A stretch of DNA of 64,000 nt from Curtobacterium sp. MCLR17_032 (GCF_003234795.2 NZ_CP126268.1:1860001-1924000), one strand, 5' to 3'. Counted from the first letter of the stretch, positions 1 through 9,291 are shown. Notes: a model not told the origin generated them from the sequence alone. Program-made: numbers and translations.

Positions 1-636
1 GACGTGATGGTGGGCAAGGGCGCCGGGGCGACGAGCATCCCGCTCGACCTCGCGCCGTTCACCCTCGTCGGCGCGACCACCCGAGCCGGGCTCCTGCCGA
101 ACCCGCTCCGCGACCGCTTCGGCTTCACGGCGCACCTCGAGTTCTACGAGCGCGACGAACTCGAACAGGTCCTGATCCGCGCCGCGCACCTGCTCGAACT
201 CGACTTCGACCGGTACGCCCTGCGGGAGATCGCCGGGCGCTCCCGCGGCACCCCGCGCATCGCGAACCGACTGCTCCGACGGGTCCGGGACTTCGCGCTC
301 GTGCACGGCACGAGCGACGGCATGTCCGCGGTCCAGGGCGCGCTCGAGCTGTACGACGTCGACGAGTACGGCCTCGACCGGCTGGACCGTGCCGTGCTCG
401 AGACCATGCTGACCCGCTTCGACGGCGGCCCGGTCGGCCTGAACACCCTCGCGGTGTCCGTCGGTGAAGAGTCCGAGACGATCGAGTCCGTCGTCGAACC
501 GTTCCTCGTGCGGATCGGTCTCGTGACGCGGACGCCCCGCGGGCGGATCGCGACCCCGCAGGCGTGGCGCCACTTCGGTCTGACGCCCGGGCAGGCCGCG
601 GCACAACCCGGACTCTTCGCCGCAGACGATGCGTGA
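1..636 (+). CDS. ruvB: Holliday junction branch-migration ATPase RuvB, 3' part
   Basis: This is the C-terminal part of RuvB, the AAA+ motor that moves Holliday junctions together with RuvA. The frame is open to the window's left edge, so the Walker A and B boxes lie outside it. Visible are the sensor region GATTRAGLL, the arginine-finger segment PLRDRFGF just after it, the small helical AAA+ domain, and a C-terminal winged helix ([16 protein letters not shown]). The protein ends at a TGA at 634-636, about 65 bp before yajC. The ruvB-yajC-secD-secF order is common in actinobacteria. Confidence 0.95.
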   Translation, partial: DVMVGKGAGATSIPLDLAPFTLVGATTRAGLLPNPLRDRFGFTAHLEFYERDELEQVLIRAAHLLELDFDRYALREIAGRSRGTPRIANRLLRRVRDFALVHGTSDGMSAVQGALELYDVDEYGLDRLDRAVLETMLTRFDGGPVGLNTLAVSVGEESETIESVVEPFLVRIGLVTRTPRGRIATPQAWRHFGLTPGQAAAQPGLFAADDA

Positions 637-658
637 AGTACTGCACATGTGCGTGCTC

Positions 659-664
659 TAGACT
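659..664 (+). promoter_or_regulatory. Possible -10 box (TAGACT) for yajC-secDF
   Basis: TAGACT fits the actinobacterial -10 pattern TANNNT and lies 38 nt before the yajC ATG in the ruvB-yajC gap. No convincing -35 is seen. Confidence 0.35.
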
Positions 665-702
665 GCTCGCGCCCGAAACCGCTCGACCGACCGAAGGCTC
701 CC

Positions 703-1092
703 ATGGACCAGTACTTCCTCATCATCATCGTCGTGGCGTTCGCGGCCTTCATGTTCTACAGCAGCCGCAAGCGCAAGAAGCAGCAGACCGAGACCGCCAG
801 CCAGATGGTCCCGGGCGCGCGCGTCATGCTCTCGTTCGGCCTGTACGGCACGCTCGTGTCGGTCGATGACGAGAAGGTCACCGCGGACGTCGAGATCGCG
901 CCGGGCACCGTCATCACGGTGCACCGCCAGACGCTGTCCCGCGTCGTCCCGGAGGAGACCCCGGAGGCCGTCGACACGACCGTCACGACCGAGACCGAAG
1001 CAGACTCGCACGTCACCGAACTCAACGGCGAGCCGATCTACGGCGAGCGTGTCGAGGACGTCGACAGCACGAAGCGCAAGACCGAAGACTGA
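703..1092 (+). CDS. yajC: Preprotein translocase subunit YajC
   Basis: A 129-residue single-pass membrane protein of the SecDF-YajC accessory complex of the Sec translocon. An N-terminal transmembrane helix (about residues 4-20) is followed by a basic stretch SSRKRKKQQ and the family core MVPGARVMLSFGLYGTLVSV. The ATG at 703 is preferred over an upstream GTG because it puts the hydrophobic helix at the N terminus and has an AAGG ribosome site about 8 nt upstream. The C-terminal tail is acidic. secD follows after about 90 bp, so the genes are probably co-transcribed. Confidence 0.93.
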   Translation: MDQYFLIIIVVAFAAFMFYSSRKRKKQQTETASQMVPGARVMLSFGLYGTLVSVDDEKVTADVEIAPGTVITVHRQTLSRVVPEETPEAVDTTVTTETEADSHVTELNGEPIYGERVEDVDSTKRKTED

Positions 1093-1183
1093 CCTCCGAC
1101 GCCGCCGGCTGACCGGCGGTGCGACACCATGAGCCCCGTGCGTTGCGACGCGCGGGGCTCACGACAGAAAGACGAGACGACCG

Positions 1184-2941
1184 GTGGCACGATCGACACC
1201 CGTCAAGAAGGCGCTCCGCTCGCTCACCTGGTTGGTGATCCTGATCGCGGTCCTCGCGGGGCTGAACACCGCCGCGTCGGTCCTCGCGGGCAGCACCAAG
1301 GACGCCTCCGACAAGTGGTACGCCGGCGCGAGCTGGGTCCCCGAGCTGGCACTCGACCTGCAGGGCGGCACCCAGATCACCCTGGCGGCGCAGAGCACCG
1401 AGGGCTCGGCAGTCACCTCGCAGCAGCTGCAGCAGGCGGTGAACATCATCCGCCAGCGCATCGACGCCACCGGTGTCTCGGAGTCCGAGATCAACACCCA
1501 GGGCGCGAACAACATCGTCGTGTCGATCCCGGGCAAGCCGGACCAGCAGACGATCCAGCGCATCGAGGCCGCGGCGAAGCTGACCTTCCGTCCGGTGCTC
1601 TTCACCGAGGCCGCGTCCGACAGCGCCGTGGGGGACTCCGGCAAGGGCTCCACCGCCTCGCCGACGCCGTACTCGCCGCCCGCCTCACTGCAGGCGACGC
1701 CGAGCTCGAAGCCGACGAACGGCAGCGACCTCGCCTGGGTGACGCCGAAGCTGCAGGACCTCTACACGAACTACAAGTGCTCGGCTCCGGACGACGTCAC
1801 GTCGGCCCCGGACGACGAGCCCCTGGTCACGTGTGACAACGACGGTGCCGCCAAGTACATCCTCGGTCCGGTCGAGGTGTCGGGTGCCGACATCAGCAAC
1901 GCCACCTCCGGCCTCGCGTCGAACTCGCAGGGCACGACCACCGGCGAGTGGGCGGTCAACCTGTCCTTCAACGGCGCGGGCACGAAGGACTTCGGCTCGG
2001 TCACGAACCGCCTGGTCAAGCTGACGCAGCCGCAGAACCAGTTCGCGATCGTCCTCGACGGCACCGTCATCACGGCGCCGACGACGAACTCCGCGATCAC
2101 CAACGGCAAGGCGCAGATCACCGGCAACTTCACCGCCGACTCGTCGAAGACCCTGGCCGACCAGCTGAAGTACGGCGCCCTGCCGATCAACTTCCAGGTG
2201 CAGTCGAACGAGGTCATCTCCTCGACCCTCGGCACCGCGCAGCTCGTCGGCGGTCTCGTCGCCGGTCTGATCGGTCTGATCCTGGTCGTCATCTACTCGG
2301 TCATCCAGTACCGGTCCCTGGCGTTCGTCACGGTCCTGTCGCTCGGTGTCGCCGCCGCGCTGACGTACCTGGTGATCGCGATCATGTCCTGGCGCGTCGA
2401 CTACCGACTCTCGCTCGCGGGGGTCGCGGGTCTGATCGTGGCGATCGGCATCACGGCGGACTCGTTCATCGTGTACTTCGAGCGCATCCGTGACGAACTC
2501 CGTGACGGCCGTGCGCTCGAGAGCGCCGTCGAGTCCGGCTGGAAGCGTGCCCTCCGCACGATCCTGGCGTCCGACTCGGTCAACTTCCTCGCCGCCGTGA
2601 CGCTCTACGTGCTCGCGGTCAGTGACGTGAAGGGCTTCGCGTTCACGCTGCTCCTCACCACCCTGATCGACGTCGTCGTGGTCGCGCTCTTCACCCACCC
2701 GATGATGCAGCTCATCGCCCGCACGCGCTTCTTCGGCGAGGGGCACCGCTTCAGCGGCCTCGACCCGGCAGCCCTCGGCGCGGTGTACCGCGGACGTGCC
2801 CAGTTCCGGGCGCCGATCGTGGACGGCAAGAGGCAGCGCAGTGCGCGTGAAGCCGCTCGTCGCCAGACCATCGCCGAGCGCAAGGCCGCCGGCTCCGACA
2901 ACGGCACGGGCAACGGCACCGGCAACGGGAAGGACAGCTGA
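1184..2941 (+). CDS. secD: Protein translocase subunit SecD
   Basis: A 585-residue RND-like subunit that uses the proton motive force to complete Sec-dependent export. It has one N-terminal membrane helix (about residues 12-32), then the conserved ALDLQGGTQI segment and a large extracellular P1 domain. That domain contains a Ser/Pro/Thr-rich insertion of the kind seen in actinobacterial SecD. Five C-terminal helices follow, with the motif AIGITADSFIVYFERIRDE. The tail is low-complexity (GTGNGTGNG). The start is a GTG at 1184 with a purine-rich upstream region. The TGA overlaps the secF ATG by one base, which indicates translational coupling. Confidence 0.96.
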   Translation: MARSTPVKKALRSLTWLVILIAVLAGLNTAASVLAGSTKDASDKWYAGASWVPELALDLQGGTQITLAAQSTEGSAVTSQQLQQAVNIIRQRIDATGVSESEINTQGANNIVVSIPGKPDQQTIQRIEAAAKLTFRPVLFTEAASDSAVGDSGKGSTASPTPYSPPASLQATPSSKPTNGSDLAWVTPKLQDLYTNYKCSAPDDVTSAPDDEPLVTCDNDGAAKYILGPVEVSGADISNATSGLASNSQGTTTGEWAVNLSFNGAGTKDFGSVTNRLVKLTQPQNQFAIVLDGTVITAPTTNSAITNGKAQITGNFTADSSKTLADQLKYGALPINFQVQSNEVISSTLGTAQLVGGLVAGLIGLILVVIYSVIQYRSLAFVTVLSLGVAAALTYLVIAIMSWRVDYRLSLAGVAGLIVAIGITADSFIVYFERIRDELRDGRALESAVESGWKRALRTILASDSVNFLAAVTLYVLAVSDVKGFAFTLLLTTLIDVVVVALFTHPMMQLIARTRFFGEGHRFSGLDPAALGAVYRGRAQFRAPIVDGKRQRSAREAARRQTIAERKAAGSDNGTGNGTGNGKDS

Positions 2942-3939
2942 TGGCGAGCTTCAGCCAGTTCGGCAGCGACCTCTACACGGGCAAGCGGTCCTACGACATC
3001 GTCGGGCGCCGCAAGACCTGGTACATCATCGCGATCGTGTGCATCGTGCTGTCGCTGGCCATCCCGTGGCTCCGCGGCGGCTACCAGCTCGGCATCGAGT
3101 TCACCGGTGGGTCCGAGTTCACGATCTCCGACGCGAAGTCGACCGACCAGGGCATCGCGACCGAGACCGTCGAACGCGTCGTCCCGGACGTCATCCCGCG
3201 CGTCTCGCAGCTCGGCCAGCACGGCATCCGCGTGCAGACCGGTCAGCTGACCACGGCCCAGACCGACGAGATCGCGTCCGAGCTCGCGACGGCGTACAAG
3301 GTGCCGTCCGAGAAGGTCGCTGCGACCTTCATCGGTGCGACGTGGGGCGCCGACGTCCTGGCGCAGGCGATCCGTGGTCTCGTGATCTTCCTGGCCCTCG
3401 CGGCCGTGTTCATGGCGCTGTACTTCCGCACCTGGAAGATGTCGCTCGCGGCCATGGTCGCCCTGATCCACGACCTGCTCATCACGGCGGGTGTCTACGG
3501 CATCGTCGGGCTCGAGGTCACTCCGGCCGCCGTCATCGGCTTCCTGACCATCCTCGGCTACTCGCTCTACGACACCGTGGTGGTGTTCGACAAGGTTCGT
3601 GAGAACACGAGCATCGAGTCGATCCGCACGTTCAAGCAGTCGGTGAACCTCGCGGTGAACCAGACGCTGGTCCGGTCGATCAACACCTCCATCGTGGCGC
3701 TCCTGCCCGTCGCGGCGATCCTCTTCATCGGGTCGTACGTGCTCGGTGCCGGCACGCTCCGTGACATCTCGCTCGCGCTGTTCATCGGCATCATCGTCGG
3801 GACGTACTCGACGATCTTCCTGGCGTCGCCGATGTACGCGCACCTCCGCGAGAAGGAGCCGAAGATCGTCGCTGCCGACGCCAAGAAGCAGCAGGCCGCT
3901 GCGAAGAAGCGTCCGGTCGAGGCCGGGGCGGACGTCTGA
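2941..3939 (+). CDS. secF: Protein translocase subunit SecF
   Basis: A 332-residue partner of SecD. An N-terminal membrane helix (IIAIVCIVLSLAIPWLRGG) is followed by the GIEFTGGSEF motif typical of SecF, then a periplasmic-type loop and five more helices. The conserved DTVVVFDKVREN segment is present. The tail is rich in Lys/Ala. Both ends overlap neighbours by one base: TGATG with secD upstream and TGATG with the rhodanese gene downstream. The three genes form a tightly coupled unit. Confidence 0.96.
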   Translation: MASFSQFGSDLYTGKRSYDIVGRRKTWYIIAIVCIVLSLAIPWLRGGYQLGIEFTGGSEFTISDAKSTDQGIATETVERVVPDVIPRVSQLGQHGIRVQTGQLTTAQTDEIASELATAYKVPSEKVAATFIGATWGADVLAQAIRGLVIFLALAAVFMALYFRTWKMSLAAMVALIHDLLITAGVYGIVGLEVTPAAVIGFLTILGYSLYDTVVVFDKVRENTSIESIRTFKQSVNLAVNQTLVRSINTSIVALLPVAAILFIGSYVLGAGTLRDISLALFIGIIVGTYSTIFLASPMYAHLREKEPKIVAADAKKQQAAAKKRPVEAGADV

Positions 3940-4298
3940 TGGCCGCCGCCGAGGTCGACCTCACCGACGCCCTCGCCCGCCTCGACGCGGGTGCCCCGCT
4001 GATCGACGTGCGCGAGCAGTCCGAGTGGGACGAGGTGCACGCTCCGCAGGCCACGCTGCTGCCGATGTCCGAGCTGCAGGCCCGCTGGGCCGAGGTGCCG
4101 GTCGACGACGAGCACCCCGCGGTGGTCGTGTGCCACAGCGGGTACCGGTCGGCCCAGGTCGTCGCTGCGCTCGAGCGTGCCGGTGTCCCGGCCGTCAGCC
4201 TGGCCGGTGGCATGGTCGCCTGGGAGCAGTCCGGCGCCCCCGTCGTCCGCGCCAGCTCGGACGCCGCCGCTGACGGCGAACGTGGTCACGAGCACTGA
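3939..4298 (+). CDS. Rhodanese-like domain protein
   Basis: A 119-residue single-domain rhodanese. The active-site loop CHSGYRSA carries the sulfur-accepting cysteine, and the N-terminal family motif PLIDVREQSEWDEVHAPQA is present. Such proteins transfer sulfane sulfur or bind thiols, but the substrate cannot be told from sequence. The ATG overlaps the secF TGA by one base, so the gene is read as the last member of the yajC-secDF unit and before relA. Its place in a secDF operon is not obviously functional. Confidence 0.88.
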   Translation: MAAAEVDLTDALARLDAGAPLIDVREQSEWDEVHAPQATLLPMSELQARWAEVPVDDEHPAVVVCHSGYRSAQVVAALERAGVPAVSLAGGMVAWEQSGAPVVRASSDAAADGERGHEH

Positions 4299-4343
4299 CA
4301 CGACGCGCGTAGTGTTGTCGGATCGAGTCCCGGGAGGCGCAGC

Positions 4344-6716
4344 ATGACCGACACGCGTGAGTCCTCGCAGCCGGATGCCGGCGCCGCTCCCCAGCCCGGT
4401 GGCGCGTCCCGCCCCGGGGACGGAAGCCGTCCCGGCTCGTCGCCCCGGCCCTCCAGTCCGCCGCTGGGCGCGAACACCACCGGCAACCTCGGGTCGCTCC
4501 GGTCGCTGCTGCCGCGGCTGTTCTCGCGTGCACAGCCCGCTGGGGCCGTCGACACCCTGATCCGCACGGTGCGGTCGCACCACCCCAAGGCGGACACCAC
4601 GCTCATCGAGCGGGCGTACTCCGTCGCAGAGCGGGCGCACGACGGGCAGAAGCGGAAGTCGGGGGAGCCGTACATCACGCACCCCGTCGCGGTGGCGCAG
4701 ATCCTGGCCGACCTGGGCATCGGGACCATCACGATCGCCGCGGCACTGCTGCACGACACGGTGGAGGACACCGACTACCAGCTCGACCAGCTGCGCGAGG
4801 ACTTCGGCGACGAGATCGCGATGCTCGTCGACGGCGTCACCAAGCTCGACAAGGTCAAGTACGGCGACAGCGCCCAGGCCGAGACCGTCCGCAAGATGGT
4901 CATCGCGATGTCGAAGGACATCCGCGTGCTCGTCATCAAGCTCGCCGACCGCCTGCACAACGCCCGGACCTGGGGCTTCGTCGAGTCCGCCTCCGCCTCG
5001 CGCAAGGCGAAGGAGACGCTCGAGATCTACGCGCCGCTCGCGCACCGCCTCGGCATCCAGATGATCAAGCTCGAGCTCGAGGACCTGTCCTTCGCGGTGC
5101 TCCACCCGAAGCTGTACGTCGAGATCGACAGCCTGGTCAAGGAGCGGCAGCCCAAGCGCGAGCAGTTCGTGCAGAACGTCACCGGGACCCTGAAGAAGGA
5201 CCTGAAGGCCGCCAAGATCCGCGGCGACGTGATGGGTCGCCCGAAGCAGTACTACTCGATCTACCAGAAGATGATCGTGCGCGGGCGTGAGTTCGACGAG
5301 ATCTACGACCTGGTCGGCATCCGCGTCCTCGTCCCCACGGTGCGGGACTGCTACGCGATGCTCGGAGCCGTGCACGCCCGGTGGACACCGCTGCCCGGGC
5401 GCTTCAAGGACTACATCGCGACGCCGAAGTTCAACCTGTACCAGTCGCTGCACACCTCGGTGCTCGGACCGCAGGGCCGAGCGGTCGAGATCCAGATCCG
5501 CACGCACGAGATGCACCAGCGGGCCGAGTTCGGTGTCGCCGCGCACTGGAAGTACAAGCAGCGCATCACCGGTCGCGAAGCCGAGAGCACCACGCAGTCC
5601 GACCAGGACATGGCGTGGCTCGCACACATCACCGACTGGCAGGCGGAGACCAGCGACCCGGCCGAGTTCCTCGACTCGCTGCGCTACGAGATCGGCGCGA
5701 AGGAGACCTACGTCTTCACGCCGCAGGGCAAGGTCATCGGCCTGCCCGCCGGCGCGACCCCGGTCGACTTCGCGTACGCCGTGCACACCGAGATCGGGCA
5801 CCGCACGATGGGCGCCAAGGTGAACGGCCGACTGGTGCCCCTCGAGAGCGCCCTGTCGAGCGGTGACGTCGTCGAGATCTTCACGTCGAAGAACCCCGAC
5901 TCGGGGCCGAGCCAGGACTGGCTGACGTTCGTCCGCAGCCCGCGGGCCCGGAACAAGATCAAGCAGTGGTTCACGAAGGAACGTCGCGAAGAGGCGATCG
6001 AGCAGGGCCGTGACGCCATCGCCCGGGCGATGCGCAAGCAGAACCTGCCGCTCCAGCGCATCATGAGCCAGGACACCATCTCCGAGGTGGCGTCGGCGAT
6101 GCGGTACGACGACGTCGCCGCCCTGTACGCGGCGGTCGGCGAAGGCCACGTGTCCAGCCAGTCCGTCATCGAGAAGGCCCTCGGCAGCATCCAGACGGAG
6201 ACCGAGACCGACGAGCCCGAGCTGTCGTTCCCGCGCCACGTCACGAGCCGCCAGCTCCGCAACAGCGACAGCGGTGTGCTGGTCCGCGGTGCGCCGGACA
6301 TCCTCGTCAAGCTCGCGAAGTGCTGCACCCCGGTGCCGGGCGACCAGATCGTGGGCTTCATCACCCGCGGCCAGGGTGTGTCGGTCCACCAGGCGTCGTG
6401 CACCAACGTGAAGTCGCTGATGAACGAGCCCGACCGGATGATCGAGGTCGAGTGGGCGCCGTCGTCGAAGTCGGTGTTCCTCGTCCAGATCCAGATCGAG
6501 GCCCTCGACCGTTCCGGGCTGCTCAGCGACGTCACGCGGGTCCTCACCGACCACCACGTGAACATCCTGTCCGCCACCGTGTCGACGTCGTCGGACCGAC
6601 TGGCGCTGTCCCGCTTCGTGTTCGAGATGGGTGACACCACCCACCTCGATCGCGTGCTGAACGCCGTCCGTCGCATCGACGCCGTCTACGACGTGTACCG
6701 GGTCAGCGCGGGCTGA
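4344..6716 (+). CDS. relA: Bifunctional (p)ppGpp synthase/hydrolase (Rel)
   Basis: A 790-residue long RSH protein that makes and degrades (p)ppGpp in the stringent response. A Pro/Ser-rich disordered leader (1-60) precedes the HD hydrolase domain, where LLHDTVEDTDY holds His137-Asp138. An intact HD site implies hydrolase activity. The synthetase domain (about 290-420) contains YDLVGIRVLV and the substrate loop FKDYIATPKFNLYQSLHT. A TGS domain (TPQGKVIGLPAGATPVDFAY), a Cys-containing region (KCCTPVPGD) and a C-terminal ACT domain follow. The ATG has a GGGAGG ribosome site 6-11 nt upstream. This is the single bifunctional Rel usual in actinobacteria. Confidence 0.96.
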   Translation: MTDTRESSQPDAGAAPQPGGASRPGDGSRPGSSPRPSSPPLGANTTGNLGSLRSLLPRLFSRAQPAGAVDTLIRTVRSHHPKADTTLIERAYSVAERAHDGQKRKSGEPYITHPVAVAQILADLGIGTITIAAALLHDTVEDTDYQLDQLREDFGDEIAMLVDGVTKLDKVKYGDSAQAETVRKMVIAMSKDIRVLVIKLADRLHNARTWGFVESASASRKAKETLEIYAPLAHRLGIQMIKLELEDLSFAVLHPKLYVEIDSLVKERQPKREQFVQNVTGTLKKDLKAAKIRGDVMGRPKQYYSIYQKMIVRGREFDEIYDLVGIRVLVPTVRDCYAMLGAVHARWTPLPGRFKDYIATPKFNLYQSLHTSVLGPQGRAVEIQIRTHEMHQRAEFGVAAHWKYKQRITGREAESTTQSDQDMAWLAHITDWQAETSDPAEFLDSLRYEIGAKETYVFTPQGKVIGLPAGATPVDFAYAVHTEIGHRTMGAKVNGRLVPLESALSSGDVVEIFTSKNPDSGPSQDWLTFVRSPRARNKIKQWFTKERREEAIEQGRDAIARAMRKQNLPLQRIMSQDTISEVASAMRYDDVAALYAAVGEGHVSSQSVIEKALGSIQTETETDEPELSFPRHVTSRQLRNSDSGVLVRGAPDILVKLAKCCTPVPGDQIVGFITRGQGVSVHQASCTNVKSLMNEPDRMIEVEWAPSSKSVFLVQIQIEALDRSGLLSDVTRVLTDHHVNILSATVSTSSDRLALSRFVFEMGDTTHLDRVLNAVRRIDAVYDVYRVSAG

Positions 6717-6726
6717 CCCGACTCGG

Positions 6727-6754
6727 GCCGGACCGGACCGGACCGGGCCGGACC
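6727..6754. repeat. Short GGACC-type simple repeat
   Basis: Just after relA the sequence repeats the unit GGACC about five times with small variations. It runs up to the 3' end of the next gene on the minus strand, whose last codons encode RPDRSGSA. Confidence 0.6.
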
Positions 6755-6756
6755 CG

Positions 6757-7359
6757 TCAGGCAGATCCAGACCGATCCGGCCGGCCCGACTGATCAGGCC
6801 AGACCGCGGCGTCGCGAAACCGTCGCTGCGCCTGCCGGCCCATCGGCGCCCGCTCGTTCTCTGCCAGGCCGCGGGCGAGGGCGGCGGGATCGACCCCGGC
6901 GGCCAGGACCAGGCCGCGCAGGGCCTCGGCGTCGCGCGCGCCGAACGGTCGGCGCAACCGCAGCAGGTCGAGGGCGGTCGCCGCGGGCGTCAGGACCCGC
7001 ACGTCGGCGCAGGTGGTGACGTCGGCGGCCTCCAGGGCGATCTCCCGCACCGCGGTCCACGCTCCCTTCCGCCGGAAGCGTTCGTCCGCGGGGACACAGC
7101 CGTCGTGGGGGACCGGTGGTCGTGAGCACGCGCCCCAGATCCATGCTGCGCTGAGGCCGCCCGCGACGACCCGGACGTCGCCGACGCTCCAGGCGAACGA
7201 GGCGGCGCGGAGGGCGGCGTCCTGCGGTTCGGCGATCGACGCCCAGCAGGCCCCCACCGCGACGAGGTCACCGGCGAGCACGGCGGCGTGCAGCTCTGCC
7301 GCCGGCCAGTCGTCCGTCGTGACGAGGCGGGAGGAGGGCACGAGCACATGATCCCGCAC
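6757..7359 (-). CDS. Conserved hypothetical protein, distantly AbiEi/DUF559-like
   Basis: A 200-residue soluble protein. The start is a GTG with a GGAGG site 6 nt upstream. The segment GGLSAAWIWGAC, followed by a region on promoter-like themes (VRVLTPAATALDLLRLRRPFGARDAEALRGLVLAAG), resembles the middle part of actinobacterial proteins annotated as AbiEi-like or DUF559 (Vsr-like nuclease). However, no C-terminal nuclease domain and no obvious winged helix remain, so no activity is claimed. It is convergent with relA, separated by 40 bp of GGACC-rich sequence. No toxin partner adjoins it. Confidence 0.6.
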   Translation of the reverse strand: MRDHVLVPSSRLVTTDDWPAAELHAAVLAGDLVAVGACWASIAEPQDAALRAASFAWSVGDVRVVAGGLSAAWIWGACSRPPVPHDGCVPADERFRRKGAWTAVREIALEAADVTTCADVRVLTPAATALDLLRLRRPFGARDAEALRGLVLAAGVDPAALARGLAENERAPMGRQAQRRFRDAAVWPDQSGRPDRSGSA

Positions 7360-7432
7360 CCGGTGCCTCCGGCGACGCCGCTGTGGAGAAGCCGAGCCGA
7401 GCCGTCAGCCCAGCGACATCAGTGCTGCGCCG

Positions 7433-8386
7433 TCAGCGCAGGACGTCGGCGCGGTGCACGAGCGCGGCCGCCCCGATGAGCGGCCCGTCCTGCGACAGCC
7501 CCGTCGGCACGATCCGTACCTTCGTCACGAACGGGAACTCGACCCGCTCCGCGACGGCCTGTCGGGCGTACTCGAACAGGTCGGGGGAGACGTGGGAGAA
7601 GCCGCCGCCGATCGCCACGACCTCGAGGTCGACCAGGCTGGTCGCCGCGGCGATGGCCTGCCCGAGCGCCCGCCCGCTCCGCTTGACGGCGGCCACCGCG
7701 ATGTCGTCACCCGCCGCGTAGGCGGCCGCGAGCTCCTCGCCGGTGCTGCCGGCGAACCCCTGGCGCCGTGCCCAGGCGACGGTCTTCGGCCCGCTGGCCA
7801 CGGCCTCCAGGCAGCCGGTGCCACCGCAGGCGCACGGGTCGTCGTACCCACCGCACTCGACGTGGCCGATGTGGCCGGCGTTGCCGGTCGGCCCGCTGAC
7901 GGTCCGGCCGTGCAGGATCAGTCCGCCGCCGACGCCGGTGGAGACGATCATGCCCATCACGTGGTCGGAGCCCTGCGCGGCGCCGACCCAGTGCTCGGCG
8001 AGCGTGATCGCCAGGCCGTCCATCCGCAGGGTGACGGGGACGCCGTCGGGAACGTGCGCGGCGACGCGGTCGCGGAGCGGGTAGCCGCGCCAGACCGGCA
8101 TGTTCAGCGGGGAGACCAGGCCGTGCTCCTCGTCGACGGGGCCGGCCGAGCCGATGCCGACGCCGACCAGGGTCGCGTCGGACGGCAGCGTGGCGAGGGT
8201 CGCGACGACGACCTCGTCGACCGCGGCCTGCAGCTCCTCGGACGTGCGTCCGGCACCGGTCGGGCTGCGGTGCCGGGTGGCCGGCAGGACGACGCCCTGG
8301 TCGGTGACGAGTGCGGCTTCGACCTTGGTGCCGCCGAGGTCGACGGCGAGGGCGAGGTTCGCGGACGGGGTCGTGGTGCTGGACAT
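7433..8386 (-). CDS. ROK-family sugar kinase (glucokinase-like)
   Basis: A 317-residue ROK kinase expected to phosphorylate glucose or a related hexose or N-acetyl sugar with ATP. The phosphate-binding loop DLGGTK is at 16-21, and the catalytic region around LRMDGLAITLAEHW is followed by the family zinc-binding cluster in HVECGGYDDPCACGGTGCLE. The ATG at 8386 is chosen because a GGAG site lies 5 nt upstream; a GTG six bases earlier overlaps that site. It lies about 116 bp downstream of deoC, so the two may share a transcript. The substrate is not resolved. Confidence 0.88.
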   Translation of the reverse strand: MSSTTTPSANLALAVDLGGTKVEAALVTDQGVVLPATRHRSPTGAGRTSEELQAAVDEVVVATLATLPSDATLVGVGIGSAGPVDEEHGLVSPLNMPVWRGYPLRDRVAAHVPDGVPVTLRMDGLAITLAEHWVGAAQGSDHVMGMIVSTGVGGGLILHGRTVSGPTGNAGHIGHVECGGYDDPCACGGTGCLEAVASGPKTVAWARRQGFAGSTGEELAAAYAAGDDIAVAAVKRSGRALGQAIAAATSLVDLEVVAIGGGFSHVSPDLFEYARQAVAERVEFPFVTKVRIVPTGLSQDGPLIGAAALVHRADVLR

Positions 8387-8450
8387 GCGCACTCCGGTGT
8401 GGCGGTCGGGAGGCCCGGCAGCAGTCCCCGACGTGTGGTCACGTCCGGAC

Positions 8451-8500
8451 GCGGCCGGCCTGGTTCAGGTCGGTCTGGTTCAGATGGGTCTGGGCGAGGG
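8451..8500. repeat. Short direct repeats between deoC and ROK gene
   Basis: The heptamer GGTTCAG occurs three times in about 50 bp. No clear terminator or promoter was recognised here. Confidence 0.45.
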
Positions 8501-8502
8501 GT

Positions 8503-9249
8503 TCAGTACGACGAGGTGTCGTCGCCGCGGTCCGAGGACGCGCCGGTCGTGACACGGTGCGCGACCTCGTCGAGGATCCGGGCGGAGGCGCTGGTGCCGA
8601 TGCGCGTCGCACCGGCCTGCACCATCTCGAGCAGCGTGTCGAGCCCACGGACGCCACCGGAGGCCTTCACGCCCGTGTCCGGGCCGACGGTCTCGCGCAT
8701 GAGCCGGATGTGCTCGGCGGTCGCGCCACCACCGGCGAACCCGGTCGAGGTCTTCACGAACGCGGCACCCCCGGCGACCGCGGCGCGGCTGGCGGCGACG
8801 ACCTCGTCGTCGGTCAGGTACGCGGTCTCGAGGATGACCTTGACGATCGTGTCACCGGCGGCGTCGACGACGGCACGGACGTCACGCTCGACGCGCTGCC
8901 AGTCGCCGGACTTCGCGGCGCCGATGTCCTGCACCATGTCGAGCTCGAAGGCGCCGTCGGCGAGGGCCTGCAGCGACTCGGCGACCTTGGCCGCGGTGGA
9001 GGTGGTGCCGTGCGGGAAGCCGATCACGGTGCCGACGCCGACGCCGGTGCCCTGGAGGCGCTCGACGGCGTGCTGGACGTCGCCCGGTCGGACGCAGACG
9101 CTGAACACCCGGTGCGCGGCGGCCTCGTCGAGCTGCGCGTCGACCTGGGTCCGGCTCAGCTCGGGCTTGAGGATCGCGTGGTCGATGAGCCGACGCACCG
9201 AGTCGGCATCGAGAGCGGCTGCGGTGACGGGGTTCGATGCGTTGTCCAC
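8503..9249 (-). CDS. deoC: Deoxyribose-phosphate aldolase
   Basis: A 248-residue class I aldolase that splits 2-deoxyribose-5-phosphate into glyceraldehyde-3-phosphate and acetaldehyde in deoxynucleoside breakdown. The Schiff-base lysine is Lys166 in FVKTSTGF. ELDMVQDIG supplies the proton-relay aspartate and GVKASGGVR holds the second conserved lysine. The start is a GTG that sits 6 nt behind a TAGGCT -10 box, so the mRNA is probably leaderless. It is divergent from the 9292 gene and the promoters lie back-to-back. Confidence 0.95.
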   Translation of the reverse strand: MDNASNPVTAAALDADSVRRLIDHAILKPELSRTQVDAQLDEAAAHRVFSVCVRPGDVQHAVERLQGTGVGVGTVIGFPHGTTSTAAKVAESLQALADGAFELDMVQDIGAAKSGDWQRVERDVRAVVDAAGDTIVKVILETAYLTDDEVVAASRAAVAGGAAFVKTSTGFAGGGATAEHIRLMRETVGPDTGVKASGGVRGLDTLLEMVQAGATRIGTSASARILDEVAHRVTTGASSDRGDDTSSY

Positions 9250-9255
9250 CCGGCA

Positions 9256-9261
9256 AGCCTA
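9256..9261 (-). promoter_or_regulatory. -10 box (TAGGCT) of leaderless deoC promoter
   Basis: TAGGCT is separated by 6 nt from the deoC GTG, which places the expected transcription start at or next to the start codon. Confidence 0.6.
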
Positions 9262-9278
9262 CAAGCAGGCGCGAGGCG

Positions 9279-9284
9279 TACGGT
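9279..9284 (+). promoter_or_regulatory. -10 box (TACGGT) of leaderless promoter
   Basis: TACGGT lies 7 nt before the ATG at 9292. The GGAG directly against the ATG is too close to act as a ribosome site, so a leaderless transcript is more likely. Confidence 0.55.
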
Positions 9285-9291
9285 TCGGAGC

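Noticed and set aside
3567..6644. A 1,025-codon minus-strand open frame
   Set aside because: It is complementary to secF, rhodanese and relA, all clearly coding on plus. Composition is repetitive Arg/Leu/Asp/Val without any recognisable fold.
6757..7359. Type IV toxin-antitoxin system (AbiEi/AbiEii)
   Set aside because: Only weak resemblance to AbiEi-like proteins; no nucleotidyltransferase toxin gene lies beside it.
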